This document shows positions 1-10,495 of a stretch of 64,000 bases of DNA, in pieces. Position numbers and translations under genes: made by a program. The notes below the pieces were generated by a model that was not told the origin of the DNA, did not search any database, and saw only the letters and a list, made by a program, of their open reading frames with translations. The stretch covers positions 17,253,589-17,317,588 of the forward strand of contig OY294048.1 of the NCBI GenBank assembly GCA_958510825.1. The letters run 5' to 3'. Source of the DNA: Brachypterus glaber. Lineage: Eukaryota > Arthropoda > Insecta > Coleoptera > Kateretidae. Within the stretch, counting starts at the first letter, position 1. Every line of letters starts with the position of its first letter.

Positions 1-571
1 GTAGGTTGACATGGTGATTAATGTGACATTAATATTTATTAAATGTAAAAAAACCACCACCGGATGGAGTGACCCTATAAAAATAGAATATTTGATAGCC
101 TCTGTCGGTTTTGTCAGAATATAATAACATAACAATGGACTCGTCAACAATTAAAATGCAACCATAGTTACTAATAAGTAGGGAAAAACTAATTTGTAGG
201 TAATTTATCATCAGTAACAGAATTGGTCAGACTAAATACCTTCCTTTTTAATTAGTATTGAAGATGGATTTTCTTGAATTTTTTTCATATTTTCCAGAGG
301 GTTTTTAATATACCCTCAAATTTCTGTACGCGAGTTCTGAAATAGGCTGTATATTTGCCCCTAAAATAAATACTTTTTTGTGGGCAACCGTCCAAACTAA
401 AATTTAAAATTTAAGATTTCTAAACGTTCAAATATTAAATATATTTGTAAATCAAATAAATGTTAAACCAACACAACTTTGTTAAAGTTAATCTTAAAAA
501 TTAAGGATTTGTCTGATTAACATTTATGGTAATAAACTAAATTAAATTGTTTGATATTTACAAATTTAAAA
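1..571. other. AT-rich DNA, nothing recognised
   Basis: No coding frame or known repeat is recognisable. A 14-bp sequence (CATTTATGGTAATA) at about 520-533 recurs directly outside the far end of the following foldback element, at about 1126-1139. It may be an old flanking duplication, but 38 bp separate it from the left arm. Confidence 0.4.
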
Positions 572-640
572 GATCTATATAAAACATTTTACTATTCCTT
601 AAAACGACTTTTGTTTGATTAACGCAGTTGTCCCTCCGAA

Positions 641-683
641 GTGACTGATCGATTTCGTGCTTTTTAGCACTCTTCAGAGCAAC
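641..683 (-). ncRNA. Hammerhead ribozyme motif, left arm (imperfect stem I)
   Basis: On the minus strand the motif reads GTTGCT, CTGAAGA, GTGC-TAAAAA-GCAC, GAAA, TCGATC, AGTCAC. The catalytic core CUGANGA...GAAA and stem II are intact. Stem I pairs with one mismatch, whereas the right-arm copy pairs better. Helix III is minimal, as is usual for Penelope-type hammerheads. Confidence 0.5.
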
Positions 684-1014
684 ATATCGGTAGTAGGGAC
701 AACTACGAAAATCAAACCCTTTCCATATATCTCTATATAGAGTTTAAAAATCGTTATAAGGAAAAGCAAAAACAGCTAGCGACATCTACTGCTAAAAGCA
801 GAGACTGGATAAACCTATCGACAGTCCAAAAAAGGAAGCAGTTATTGGTTTCAAGAACCTATTGCACGCTGTCGATAGGGGGCAGATTTATCCAGTCTCT
901 GCTTTTAGCAGTAGATGTCGCTAGCTGTTTTTGCTTTTCCTTATAACGATTTTTAAACTCTATATAGAGATATATGGAAAGGGTTTGATTTTCGTAGTTG
1001 TCCCTACTACCGAT

Positions 1015-1057
1015 ATGGCTCTGAAGAGTGCTAAAAAGCACGAAATCGATCAGTCAC
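1015..1057 (+). ncRNA. Type I hammerhead ribozyme motif, right arm
   Basis: The order is ATGGCT (stem I, 3' strand), CTGAAGA (core), GTGC-TAAAAA-GCAC (stem II), GAAA (core), a very short helix III within ATCGAT, C (predicted cleavage after 1051), then AGTCAC (stem I, 5' strand). Stem I pairs over five bases with one G-U. All invariant core positions (CUGANGA, GAA, A15.1-U16.1, C17) are present. Short helix III hammerheads of this form are known from Penelope-like elements. Activity is inferred, not shown. Confidence 0.6.
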
Positions 1058-1126
1058 TTCGGAGGGACGACTGCGTTAATCAAACAAAAGTCGTTTTAAG
1101 GAATAGTAAAATGTTTTATATAGATC

Positions 1127-1297
1127 ATTTATGGTAATATTATATTTTATCAAAAAAAAATATTCATTTATAGGAAAGTGCATAATTATAGAAAAGTGCA
1201 TAATTTCTTAATTTCATTACCGGGGTAATCCAATCAATTTTAAACTTATATACATCAATTTGTAGCCTATTCTATGGCAATTATGGTAGTCGTGCAC
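1127..1297. other. AT-rich spacer
   Basis: No gene or repeat is recognised between the foldback element and the tandem duplication. Confidence 0.3.
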
Positions 1298-3282
1298 ATT
1301 TTTGCACATATTGATCGAATCGATTTTTTTTCTACGTTAGTGCATATTTCTTATTTAATATAATATATGAAATGATGATTATGTGATGGATTTTGATCAT
1401 GTTTGCATTTTTCAATAATATATGTTATAAGTTATTATTAATAAGTGGTAGACTCTTAGCAGAATTTTGGTTAACTCTTCCACTTTTTAGGTATTGTCTT
1501 AAAAATGTTGTGTGGAAAGTTAAAGAAACGAAAATCTGCCATACTGAATTGGCCATTTTAAATTTAAAATTCACAATTTTATTTCGCCAATGGGATCCGT
1601 CATTTTAAATTTTTAATTTTAGGTTTGATTTTAGCGACCTTAAAAACCCGCACATAACAATTCTTACGAAGAATATACAGAATATTGGCCGCAGAAAAAA
1701 TAATCTGGCCCATAGTGTGTTCGCAAGGCAAGACACAATGGGAAACGACACCAAACATTTAAGCATCTGTTTCCATGGCAAGTTTCCTGCATATTACTGC
1801 TGATAAACTTGACATTAAAAAATCGTGCCGTTTGGAAGTTAATTTTTTACTAACCTACATCTGCTGTAGATAACCTACTTTTTGACTTAAATATATAATT
1901 AATGTTTATCGCGTCAAAACATGTGACATAACAAGGGGACTTCAATACAAAAAAGGGGCTTCATTTTACAATTTTGCAATATCATCGATAAGTTTTGTTA
2001 TCTTTGTAGGTTATATTTACAAATATACGTCATTAGTGGGGGATTATAGCGCTGTAACATCTAACTTGGCAACATCGGCTGCGGCCCCGCGAAAGCATGG
2101 TTTGGTCAAGTAAATAATTTTTATTATTATTATAAGACATGTGGTTTAATTTATAATTTTATTGTAAACATTCTTTATTAATTAAATTTACATACCTAAT
2201 ATTTTTTGCACATATTGATCGAATCGATTTTTTTCTACGATAGCGCATATTTCTTATTTAATATAATATATGATGTGATGATGATGGATTTTGATAACGT
2301 TTGCATTTATAAATAATATTTGTTATGTTATTATTAATAAGTGGTAGACTCTTCGCAGAATTTTGGTGGTTAGCTCTTCCATTTTTTAGTATTGTCTTGA
2401 AAATGTTAAAGAAACGAAAATCTGCCATACTGAATTGGCCATTTTAAATTTAAAATTCACAATTTTCTTGCGCCAATGGGATACGTCATTTTAAATTTTT
2501 AATTTTTAATTTTGGGTTTGATTTTAGCGACCTCAAAAACCCGTACATAACAATTCTTACTAAGAATATACAGAATATTGGCCCCGGAAAAAATAATCTG
2601 GCCCATAGTGTGTTCGCAAGTCCAAACACGATGGGAAACGACACCAAACATTTAAGCATCGGTTTCCATAACAAGTTTCCCGCATATTACTGCTGATAAA
2701 CTTGACATTAAAAAATCGTGCCGTTTGGAAGTTAATTTTTTACTAACCTACATCTGCTGTAGATAACCTAATTTTTTGACGTAAATATATAATTAGTGTT
2801 TATGGCGTCAAAACATGTGACATAACAAGGGGACTTCAATACAAGAAAGGGGCTTCATTTTACTATTTTTCAATCATAGATAAGTTTTGTTATCTTTGTA
2901 GGTTATATTTACAAATATACGTTATATATTAGTGCGGGATTATAGCGCTGTCACATTTAAGTTGGCAACATCGGCGGGATATTTAAAAATGACAATATAT
3001 GTAGCGGCTAATTACAAATTTTTTATGCCATGAGTTTAATAATTTCACGAATAAGAATAATTTCCGGAGAAAGAACGTTCCCACACCTTCAAGTCAGTGA
3101 GGACCGTTGTACTCGGCCATTTCGTTACCAACCGCGCTCATTGACCACTGACTGGCTTCGAGCCCCGCGAAAGAATGGTTTGGTCAGGTAAATAATTTTT
3201 ATTATTCTTATAAGACATGTGGTTTAATTTATAATTTTATTGTATGTATTCTTTATTAATTAAATTTACATACCTAATAATT
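1298..3282. repeat. Tandem direct duplication, about 0.9 and 1.08 kb
   Basis: Copy 1 (about 1298-2201) and copy 2 (about 2202-3282) are adjacent and clearly homologous. Both start near TTTTGCACATATTGATCGAA, contain a stretch on conversion-type words such as GCCATACTGAATTGGCCA, and end near AATTTACATACCTAAT. Copy 2 contains about 185 bp (about 2976-3160) that copy 1 lacks. The junction in copy 1 is a simple join between AACATCGG and CCCCGCGAAAG, which looks like a deletion. No coding frame spans either copy. The part at about 1535-1650 resembles the degenerate 'GGATCC...AATATGGCGGAT' repeat family seen near 18850 and 52900. Confidence 0.8.
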
Positions 3283-3490
3283 TTTATTGCAACAATTTAG
3301 TGTAACAATTTAGTGTAATTTTATTTTAATTTGTCTCCAGTTCTATGATCAAGATTTGTCAAATCACCCAATAAAGTAATTAAACTGCACCCCAAGAGTT
3401 TTCCTCCAAAAAACCAGACGATCCCAAAAACTGTATCTTCTCAAACAGTGCCAATTTTTGATTCCGGACAGATATAAAACCAAGTTTTAA

Positions 3491-3760
3491 GGGAGGCATA
3501 GCGTAGTGGCTAGCGCGTGTACATAGCAAGCCTACTAGCGTGAGTTCGATTCTCACTGGCGCCGATTTGCCTTTTTCAGTTAATTAATATGGCGAAGGAG
3601 AAAAGTGAAACGGACACTCCCTATAAACTGGTTCTAAAGTCTGTATAAGCCGGTGGTTCCCTCTACTACTACCACACAAGTCCTGGACTTAGGGGATGCT
3701 TAATTAAGTAGAATATTACGAGGTTAAACAAACATGTATGTATGTATGTATGTATGTAAG
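3491..3760 (+). mobile_element. tRNA-derived SINE (copy 1)
   Basis: The head is tRNA-like. It has a box A-like TAGCGTAGTGG and a box B-like GAGTTCGATTCTC followed by ACTGGCGCCGAT. The body contains GGTTCCCTCTACTACTA and the conserved 3' block AAGTCCTGGACTTAGGGGAT...TTAATTAAGTAGAATA, then an (ATGT)n tail. Four other copies in the window (23741, 37185, 50464, 51839) share the same body and 3' end, although this copy has a divergent tRNA head. It would have been transcribed by RNA polymerase III and moved by a LINE. Confidence 0.88.
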
Positions 3761-4721
3761 TTAAGTGCAGGTTACCGGGAAGTACAGATGTAAAATTTAA
3801 ATAATAATAATAAATTTAAATATCACATGAAAATACTATTTTTAAATCAAATTAAAGTATACAACGTATACTATACATTAGGGTGACCCACCAAAATTTC
3901 AAATTGAAAATTTTGGAGGTCTCACCCCCCATATTTGTTCATTGGGGTAAGAGTATCATCCCTGAATTTTTTCAGAATTAAAAAAAAATAGAGGTCGCTC
4001 ACAGCTATTTTTTAAAAAGATATGTTTCTTTAGCATTTTTATTTTTTTTAGGCCGGAGTATTTTTTATTTAAATTTTTTCAACGTGGCACGGTATAAAGG
4101 GATAGTAAATAGATAACCTCAAAAAAAATCTGAATGTTTTCCTTTAAAATGGAGGAGCTGTGCCCTTTTAAGTTCGAAAATGCACTACCCCCTTACTTGC
4201 GACACTGGATCTGACATTTTTATTGTACTAGTAGTCCCCTAAAATATAGGAAACGACCCAAAAACATTTTTCTATCTCAAGAAACAACCGATTTATAACC
4301 AAAAACCCTAAAGATTTGACATTTTTCGGCTGTCCACTTTTTCTGCCAGTTCCGTCCGAAATCGTAAATGATTTACAAATAAATGGTATTTTCGTAATTA
4401 GGACACCCTAGCGGAAAATTTAAGGCTGTACTCACTTGAATCCAAAAAAGTTATTTTTTTTACCTCTGTATAACCCACAATTATAGTATTAATATTATGT
4501 TTTGTACTTACTTATAATTAAAATGGTATTATGAACCAAGTTTTACTTCTTTTAACCATGCTTAATTAAAGTTTTATCAAAATCGGTCAAGGCAAAAAGT
4601 TTAAAAAGTGTCTAGTTTTTCGGACACACTATATATTAGCTATTTTAAGATCGATAGTTTTCAATTACTGATACCTTCTTATTGTTTGGTTTGGATAATT
4701 TATTTTCAATTTATTTTGCAG
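3761..4721. other. Probable intron sequence upstream of the GALK2-like exon
   Basis: No upstream exon is recognisable. A short palindrome (about 3892-3917, CCAAAATTTCAAATTG and complement) lies near the left end. The last bases before the exon form a pyrimidine-rich tract and acceptor (TTTCAATTTATTTTGCAG). Confidence 0.4.
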
Positions 4722-4866
4722 AGGCTTTGCGAGTCGAGAAATTCCACAAGACCTGTAGTTCTTCGTCGGGCGGACAGAGGGCCCTGGAGACCCTTGGCCA
4801 ACTCATGAGCCAGAGCCACGAGAGCCTCAGGGACCTATACGAGTGCAGCCATCCGCAGTTGGACAG
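4722..4866 (+). CDS. GALK2: Internal exon of a GALK2-like GHMP kinase
   Basis: This 145-bp exon starts after the acceptor TTTTGCAG and ends at the donor CAG|GTAAAT. It begins with two bases of a split Glu codon and ends with two bases of another codon. The frame encodes a segment starting EALRVEKFHKTC, continuing through a Ser/Gly-rich turn to LGQLMSQSHESLRDLYECS and PQLD. That pattern of residues (LM.QSH.S.RD.YECS.P.LD) is characteristic of the C-terminal half of N-acetylgalactosamine kinase (GALK2) and is weaker for galactokinase GALK1, which usually has DDYEVSCPELD. The enzyme phosphorylates GalNAc or galactose at C1 in the cytosol. The exon is much richer in GC than its surroundings, as expected for conserved coding DNA. 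The next exon, which should carry the glycine-rich LTGAG segment, was not found downstream. The gene could be real with long introns, or this could be a stranded exon copy. Confidence 0.85.
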
Positions 4867-5410
4867 GTAAATGGTTAAACTCGTCGTTTCTATTCTAAGG
4901 AAGAATATTATTTCAATTCGCCTATTTTATTCGTAGAACTACACTGATAAAAAATTACGATTATTTTGTGGCCATACCATGTTATAAGCGATAAAGAAAA
5001 GCAAGGCGCCCCCATTATTTTGCTCGGTGCCCCCTGAAATCGTAACCGATTTTCAAAAAAAATGGGCTTGTATAACGCACTATGCCGCCCAAGCCCTGTT
5101 TTGGTGTCCAAAAAGGAAAAACTAATTTCATAAATAGAACATAAAATCGTCTAAAAAACAATAACTAGACAATTCTGCGTTATAAAATGCATTGGTTTTC
5201 TTTTTAGTTAATTAGGGTCTAGAATGTAGACTCTACATGCCAGGCGATTTTCTATACAGACGTAAAATTTAATTTTAAAGCACTGATGCGTGTATACCAA
5301 AGTAGCACATTTCTTAACATATTACATTTGTTCACTAAGATTTAGTAATATTATTGTACACACAGCTTTAATGAATAAACATAATATTTAAGGTAAAAAT
5401 AATTTTCGCC
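4867..5410. other. Probable intron sequence
   Basis: The stretch is AT-rich and non-coding, starting at the GTAAAT donor. A CACTGATAAAAAATT word near 4942 is a common terminal motif of insect MITEs, but no matching second end was found. Confidence 0.35.
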
Positions 5411-6116
5411 GTGACTGCTACCCCGTGCGCACGGAACCATAGTTAAAAACTCGCTCTCCGTGCGGAACACGGAACAATAGGTATGTAGCTCGCGCTTCGT
5501 GCGTACGAAACAGATATGGGGCTCCTGTACCGTGAGCATGGAACTGCGACGTAAATGCGACAGGAGCGCCTAAATCGTAAGATCTGCACAAAGTGTGTGC
5601 TGAACTGAGTCGTAGGGGGCTGACAGTTTTTTAATATATTATTTTTAATAAAAACCAATGTTTTACAAAAAAAAAACACCAATCAGGCGCAAAACCAATG
5701 TTAACGTAAACCAACACCCCCCATTAAAAAACAACACCAAACAACAAAAAACCAAAACAAACTTTGTGCAGATCTCACGATTTATGCGCTCCTAATACGA
5801 TGAGCTAGCTAATAATTTCGTAACGTATAATACTATTCTGGCGAAGGCGCCGCGAATAGTATAATAAGGTAGGAGTAGGTACTTACGAAGATTTTTTAAT
5901 CGCTTTTTTTGTAGAGTAATGAATATGGTTGTTTCATATTATTTTATTTTCTCTTCCAACTCTTCAAGGGTGCATATAACGCACCTCCCTTCATTTTATT
6001 CACTTAAAGCATGAACTAATCTATACACACGGAGCGTGAGCCACATACCTACCGTTCCGTGCGCACGGTGCCCGAGTCAGTTAACTATGGTTCCGTGCGC
6101 ATGGGGTAGCAGTCAC
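5411..6116. mobile_element. Foldback/MITE with 36-bp terminal and internal inverted repeats
   Basis: Terminal repeats at 5411-5446 (starting GTGACTGCTACCCC) and 6081-6116 match over 36 bp with one mismatch. A second inverted pair lies inside, at 5562-5593 and 5762-5793 (AGATCTGCACAAAG core). A small hairpin around 5829-5864 (ATACTATTC/GAATAGTAT) flanks GGCGAAGGCGCC. It encodes no transposase and is therefore non-autonomous. It is GC-richer than its flanks. Confidence 0.8.
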
Positions 6117-6810
6117 TATCAATAATTTTTAAGTCTTACTTTTTTATTGAAGCCTTAGGCCATTTTTTTAATGAGAAGGGCAAATACAGTTTACAAATAG
6201 TGCACGCGCACAGTCGCGTATTTCTAATTTTCATATTAAAATTTTCTTATAAAAGTAATCTAAATAGTGTATAAATTATATAGCCAAATTAGGTAGCCAA
6301 AATTAGCCAAAATGAAGTTACAAAAATTTTTTAAGGAAAGAATACAAATTTTTGATATTTTATATTAAAAATTTTGAAAATTATTGCGCTCGCATAACTG
6401 CGCATTTTATATTTATACACTAAAATATTCTAATATAAACAGTTCTGTATAAATAGCTGAAATAAAACAAAAAACTTTATAAGCATTTTTATGTGGAAAA
6501 ATAAGCATTATTTCAGGTAGGATTAAAATTTTATTTTAAAAAATTAATAAGTTTATTCAATTGTTTATACTGGAAATGATCCTAAATTAACATATATGAA
6601 CAAAAAAAACTTAAACTTGGTTTCTAAAATACCTCTGGGAGAAAACACAGTCTTTAAAGAGGACACCCTAAAATTTCATTTTTTATGTAATATCTTAGAA
6701 ACGGTTTGAGCTAATGATATGAATTTTTGCTCGTCATCTAATATATCAAATGGTTTTAATTAAATATTGTCCAAGAACAATACATTTGTTCAGGGGCGTA
6801 CCACTCAGAA
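6117..6810. other. AT-rich non-coding DNA
   Basis: No gene, tRNA or clear repeat was recognised. Confidence 0.35.
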
Positions 6811-6904
6811 AACACAGTCACGTCAATAGGCGTGATATACACGTAAAATTACGTCAATTGACGTCAATTAACGTGTATTTCACGTCTATTGACGTGACTG
6901 TGTT
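6811..6904. repeat. 94-bp hairpin rich in ACGTCA motifs
   Basis: Arms of about 34 bp start AACACAGTCACGTCAATAG and close on an ACGTCAATTGACGTCAATTA centre. The word TGACGT/ACGTCA occurs several times, including a full CRE-type TGACGTCA. It is probably a miniature transposon. Any CREB-type binding is only inferred from the motif. Confidence 0.7.
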
Positions 6905-7885
6905 GGCTGATGAATTGGGGGAATTTTTTTAATTTTAAATTTTACCCTTTTTGCCTAAAACGCTCCAATGTTAAAATTTAATTTTGACTCAAAGATAGTT
7001 ATTTATGTACAGTAAACCATTTAAGACTTAATTAACCAAAAAAATATTTTTTAACACATTTTTTCTGTTTAGCAACATGTGAACATAGTGCACCGTAGAA
7101 AGTTTTTTAAAATGAAAATTCGGTTTCAGCACAAAAAATGCTTAATGCATAATATGTTTTGTCCTTGGAAGAAATTTTTTTTTAATGGATGTAAATTATT
7201 GTTTTTTATTAAAACTTTTGGTTATTATATATTTTATGAAAAAAAAATGAATGTATAAAACTTCAGTCGTAGATAAAGTATACATTTGCAACACGTATAA
7301 AATGGCTATTCTTCATTCGTGGCGCTACCGTGGTTTGGGTGACAAATATCCACTATATGCATCAATATGCATCATTCTACACTTGTTACAGATTACACTA
7401 TTATGATCATATTCTATGTGCTGACGCACAATGGAATTTTCGGGACTAAAGTTGGCATTTTGGGAAAACAATTTTTTTTTGATTTTGATATAAACTATAC
7501 ACCATTGCATTGGGCTAAAAGGTTTTATATACATTTTTGCATAAATAATTTTTGTTTGTTGACAAAGCCTGAAACTTTTTTAATTTTACCGTTTTCGCTA
7601 AAAGAGAAGCCCAATGTTTAAAGTTGTATAACTTTTTGTAAAATAATTTAATTCAAACAAATGTTGAAAAAGCATTATCTAACAACTATTTTTAATATTT
7701 TGGTTTATAAAAATATATTAATTTTTCTTTTTCTTTAAGCCTAAAAATATACACTGAAAAGAAATTCTAGCGGGTTTAATACTATATTGGAAAAACTGTA
7801 GGCATTGAAAATGTCTTATGGAAAATTCATTGACCATTACGATAACAACAAGGAATTTTTATTCTTACATAATGGTAACGCCTAT
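6905..7885. other. AT-rich non-coding DNA
   Basis: Only short chance frames are present. A CACTGAAAAGAAATT word near 7752 resembles one end of a common insect MITE type, without a recognisable partner. Confidence 0.3.
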
Positions 7886-7938
7886 GGCTTGTGGCCTGTG
7901 GCCTGTGACCTGTGGCCTGTGACCTGTGGCCTGTGGCC
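7886..7938. repeat. GGCCTGT heptamer minisatellite
   Basis: About seven and a half tandem copies of GGCCTGT are present, with variants GACCTGT and GGCTTGT. It is an abrupt GC-rich island in AT-rich sequence. Confidence 0.9.
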
Positions 7939-8070
7939 AATTATCTAAAGATATTTACTAATTTAAAAAAAAACGCTTTAAATAAATATTTTTTTCTTTA
8001 TCCCTGTGACTCCCTCTGGCGACGCCACTGATTGTAAAAAATTATTATATTTATTTTATAATGTAATTAA

Positions 8071-8842
8071 ATAAATTTAAGGAAAAATTAAGTCGAAATA
8101 ATATATTTTTTTTGTCTAAAAAATAGGCTACTCTTGGATTTGTTACATAATAACGAACGCCACTGTAATAATTTTTTTTTATAATTATTTAAGTAATGTA
8201 ATAAATAAATATTTGGGAAAATTCTGTGAAATTTTCATAAAAAAAAAAATTAACTAACAAAAAAGTTATAAGGCTGTGACCACTTTTCGGTCCCGAAATT
8301 CCACTGTGTGACGCCGCTAGATAGAGTTAAATAAATCTAAAGAAAAATTAAGTCGAAATACCTAATAATAGTTATTTATGGTACTAGTGGGTAAAGTAAG
8401 ATATTGCCCATGAGTGCCATACAAGGTTTTATCCAATAAATAGCTTAGGAATTAATATTTTTATTAAAAATTTTAATGACATTTACAATAAAATAATTTG
8501 ACAAGTGACAGTTAAGTGGGTAAAATAAATAATTATCCACTCAATAAAGTAAAAGCCACGCGGGGGTTATTATTGAGTTTATTTATTTAAAATAAAGCTG
8601 GTAATTGTCTTATTATCTGTATGTATTGGATAATATAATTTTTTTTTCTACTCTTGGATTTGTTGCATAATAACGAACGCCACTGTAATAATTTTATATA
8701 ATTATTTAAATAATCTAATCAATAAATATTTGGGAAAATTCTGTGAAATTTTCATAAAAAAATATTAACTAACAAAAAAGTTATAAGGCCGTGACCACTT
8801 TTCGGTCCCGAAATTCCACTGTGTGACGCCGCTAGATAGAGT
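8071..8842. repeat. Direct repeat pair (about 200 bp, offset 520 bp)
   Basis: Sequence 8128-8327 recurs at 8648-8842 with few differences, starting CTACTCTTGGATTTGTT and ending GACGCCGCTAGATAGAGT. A smaller word (AAGAAAAATTAAGTCGAAATA) at about 8071-8105 recurs at about 8329-8365, so the region behaves as an interrupted tandem duplication. No coding function is seen. Confidence 0.8.
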
Positions 8843-9164
8843 GATTCTGTTATAAAGCCCATTACTTGAAGTGTTCTCGAGTAAAGTAGATAGTTACTAC
8901 TCAGCTGCTTTTCTATTTTCACATTATTTCACTGCATGGGTTGTTTATCTTGTAAAAAAAGCTTTTTGTTGCTCAATATTTTATCACCTCTAATGGTGGA
9001 CAGCTCTAACGAGCGATTGTACAAATGGAAAATCTTGACATGGTTTCTTTGTTGCTCAGAAAAAAAAAATTGTTTCGTTTATTTACAAAGCCTTTTAAAT
9101 TAATGTACTGCGAACACAGTTCTGATTTAATTGAGAAATTATTTATTTATTTTTTTTAAGGTTG

Positions 9165-9310
9165 TACACCCCGGCATTCAACGGTGTCGGTTATGGAGTA
9201 CAAATTAGTAAATTATAGCAATTTTAAAGACACCACTACACATCCATGCCCCAGGCGGGATTCGAACCCGCGACCTCGGCATTAAAAAGCGAACGAGAAA
9301 TTAGCTGGAT
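9165..9310 (-). mobile_element. tRNA-related SINE fragment (second family)
   Basis: On the minus strand a canonical box B (GCGGGTTCGAATCCCGC) is followed by TGGGGCATGGATGTGTAGTG and a 3' part ending CGGGGTGTACAACC. Box A is not convincing, so this is a degraded or 5'-incomplete copy. It is unrelated in sequence to the SINE at 3491. Confidence 0.6.
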
Positions 9311-9480
9311 CTAATTTTCGTGATTTTTAAAGTTACAATTTTGGCGAAGGCGCTACTGTGGTAAAGCACAAAACGGACAAGCACCTTAATTTTTAGCGAT
9401 ATCTCGTTTGGACTTTTTTATTATTATTATTATTTATAGTAGGACAAATAATTTTACACACTTAAAAATAAGTTTCAATT

Positions 9481-9519
9481 TTATTTATTTATTTATTTAT
9501 TTATTTATTATTTATTTAA
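9481..9519. repeat. (ATTT)n microsatellite
   Basis: About nine tandem ATTT units lie immediately before the satellite-like array. Confidence 0.9.
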
Positions 9520-9554
9520 TGACAGATTAGGGCAGAGGAGACCTATTACACAAC

Positions 9555-10495
9555 CCCTCAAATTCGAATTCAGCGTCGAAAAATACATAGGTATACCATG
9601 GTCGAGTATCTGGCATCTGAAACTCAATTTTACAACCCTTTTCAGGGGTAGTTTTTGTGCCCGGTGGTGAACTCTAGGGGTGTCGAATTTTTTTTGACCT
9701 TCAATTCGGCTTCAATTCGAACTCAATTTTTCACCCCTTTTAAGGATAGTTTTTGGGTCCGGGGGTGAATCCCAGGGAGGTAGATTTTTTTTACCTCGGA
9801 TTGGATTCTCCGCCGCAAAATACGTAGGAATTCCATGGTTGAGCATCTGGCACCTAAAACTCAATTCCCCACTCCTTCTTAGGGGTAGTTTTTGGGCTCG
9901 GAGGTGAATTCCAGGAGTGTATATTTTTTTTAACCTCAAATTCGGATTTAGTCGAAAAATACATAGGTATACCATGGTCGAGCATCTGGCATCCGAAACG
10001 CAATTTTCCACCCCTTCTTGGGGGTATTTTTTGGGCCCGGGAGTGAATTCCGGGATGTAGAAATTTTTTTGACCTCAAATTTCGATTCAGCTTAAAAAAA
10101 TACATAGGAATACCATGGTTGACATCTGGCATCCGAAACTCAATTTTCCAACCCTTCTCAGGGGTAGTTTTTGGGCCTGGGGGTGAACTCTAGGGGTGTC
10201 GAAATTTTTTTGACCTCGAATTCGGCTTCAATTCGAACTCAATTTTTCACCCTTTTTAAGGGTAGTTTTTGGGTCCGGGGGTGAATTCCAGACGTCTAGG
10301 GTCTTTTCTGACCCCGGATTCAGATTCAGCGTCGAAAAATACATATGAATATCATCAAACTCAATTTTTCACCCCGTTTAAGGGTAGTTTTCGGGTCCGG
10401 GGGTGAATTCCAGACGTCTAGGGTCTTTTCTGACCCCGGATTCAGATTCAGCGTCGAAAAATACATAGGAATATCATGGTCTGTCTCAAGGGTCT
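9555..10495. repeat. Satellite-like tandem array, about seven units of 100-140 bp
   Basis: Units share the landmarks AGGGGTAGTTTTTGGG..CGGGGGTGAA, TTTTTTTTGACCTC, GATTCAGCGTCGAAAAATAC and ATAGG.ATACCATGGT. The AGGGGTAG landmark occurs near 9645, 9743, 9881, 10019, 10160, 10259 and 10381. The last two units are almost identical, pointing to recent local duplication. Open frames on the minus strand are by-products of the repeat. Copies of the GATTCAGCG landmark also occur near 46800 and 59980, so the family is dispersed. Confidence 0.85.

Larger units (their letters stand above)
572..1126. mobile_element. Foldback element carrying a hammerhead motif in each arm
   Basis: This is a near-perfect inverted repeat with arms of about 250 bp (572 to about 825 and about 871 to 1126) around a short unpaired centre. 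The outer ends read GATCTATATAAAACATTTTA on one side and its complement on the other. The arms differ at only a few bases, for example an AAC/C difference beside the ribozyme core. No transposase frame is present, and the short frames inside are artefacts of the palindrome. Each arm contains a hammerhead ribozyme core, a motif known from terminal repeats of Penelope-like retroelements. I infer that this is a head-to-head pair of such terminal repeats, or a non-autonomous relative. Confidence 0.75.

Noticed and set aside
859..1137. Open frames on both strands within the foldback at 572-1126
   Set aside because: They read through a palindrome, and the functional signal there is the ribozyme.
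4608..4808. 66-codon frame overlapping the GALK2-like exon
   Set aside because: It runs in another frame across intron and exon. The conserved protein is in the frame of 4722-4866.
9590..10490. CRISPR-like array
   Set aside because: Units are 100-140 bp, degenerate and without unique spacers, in a eukaryotic context. It is a minisatellite.
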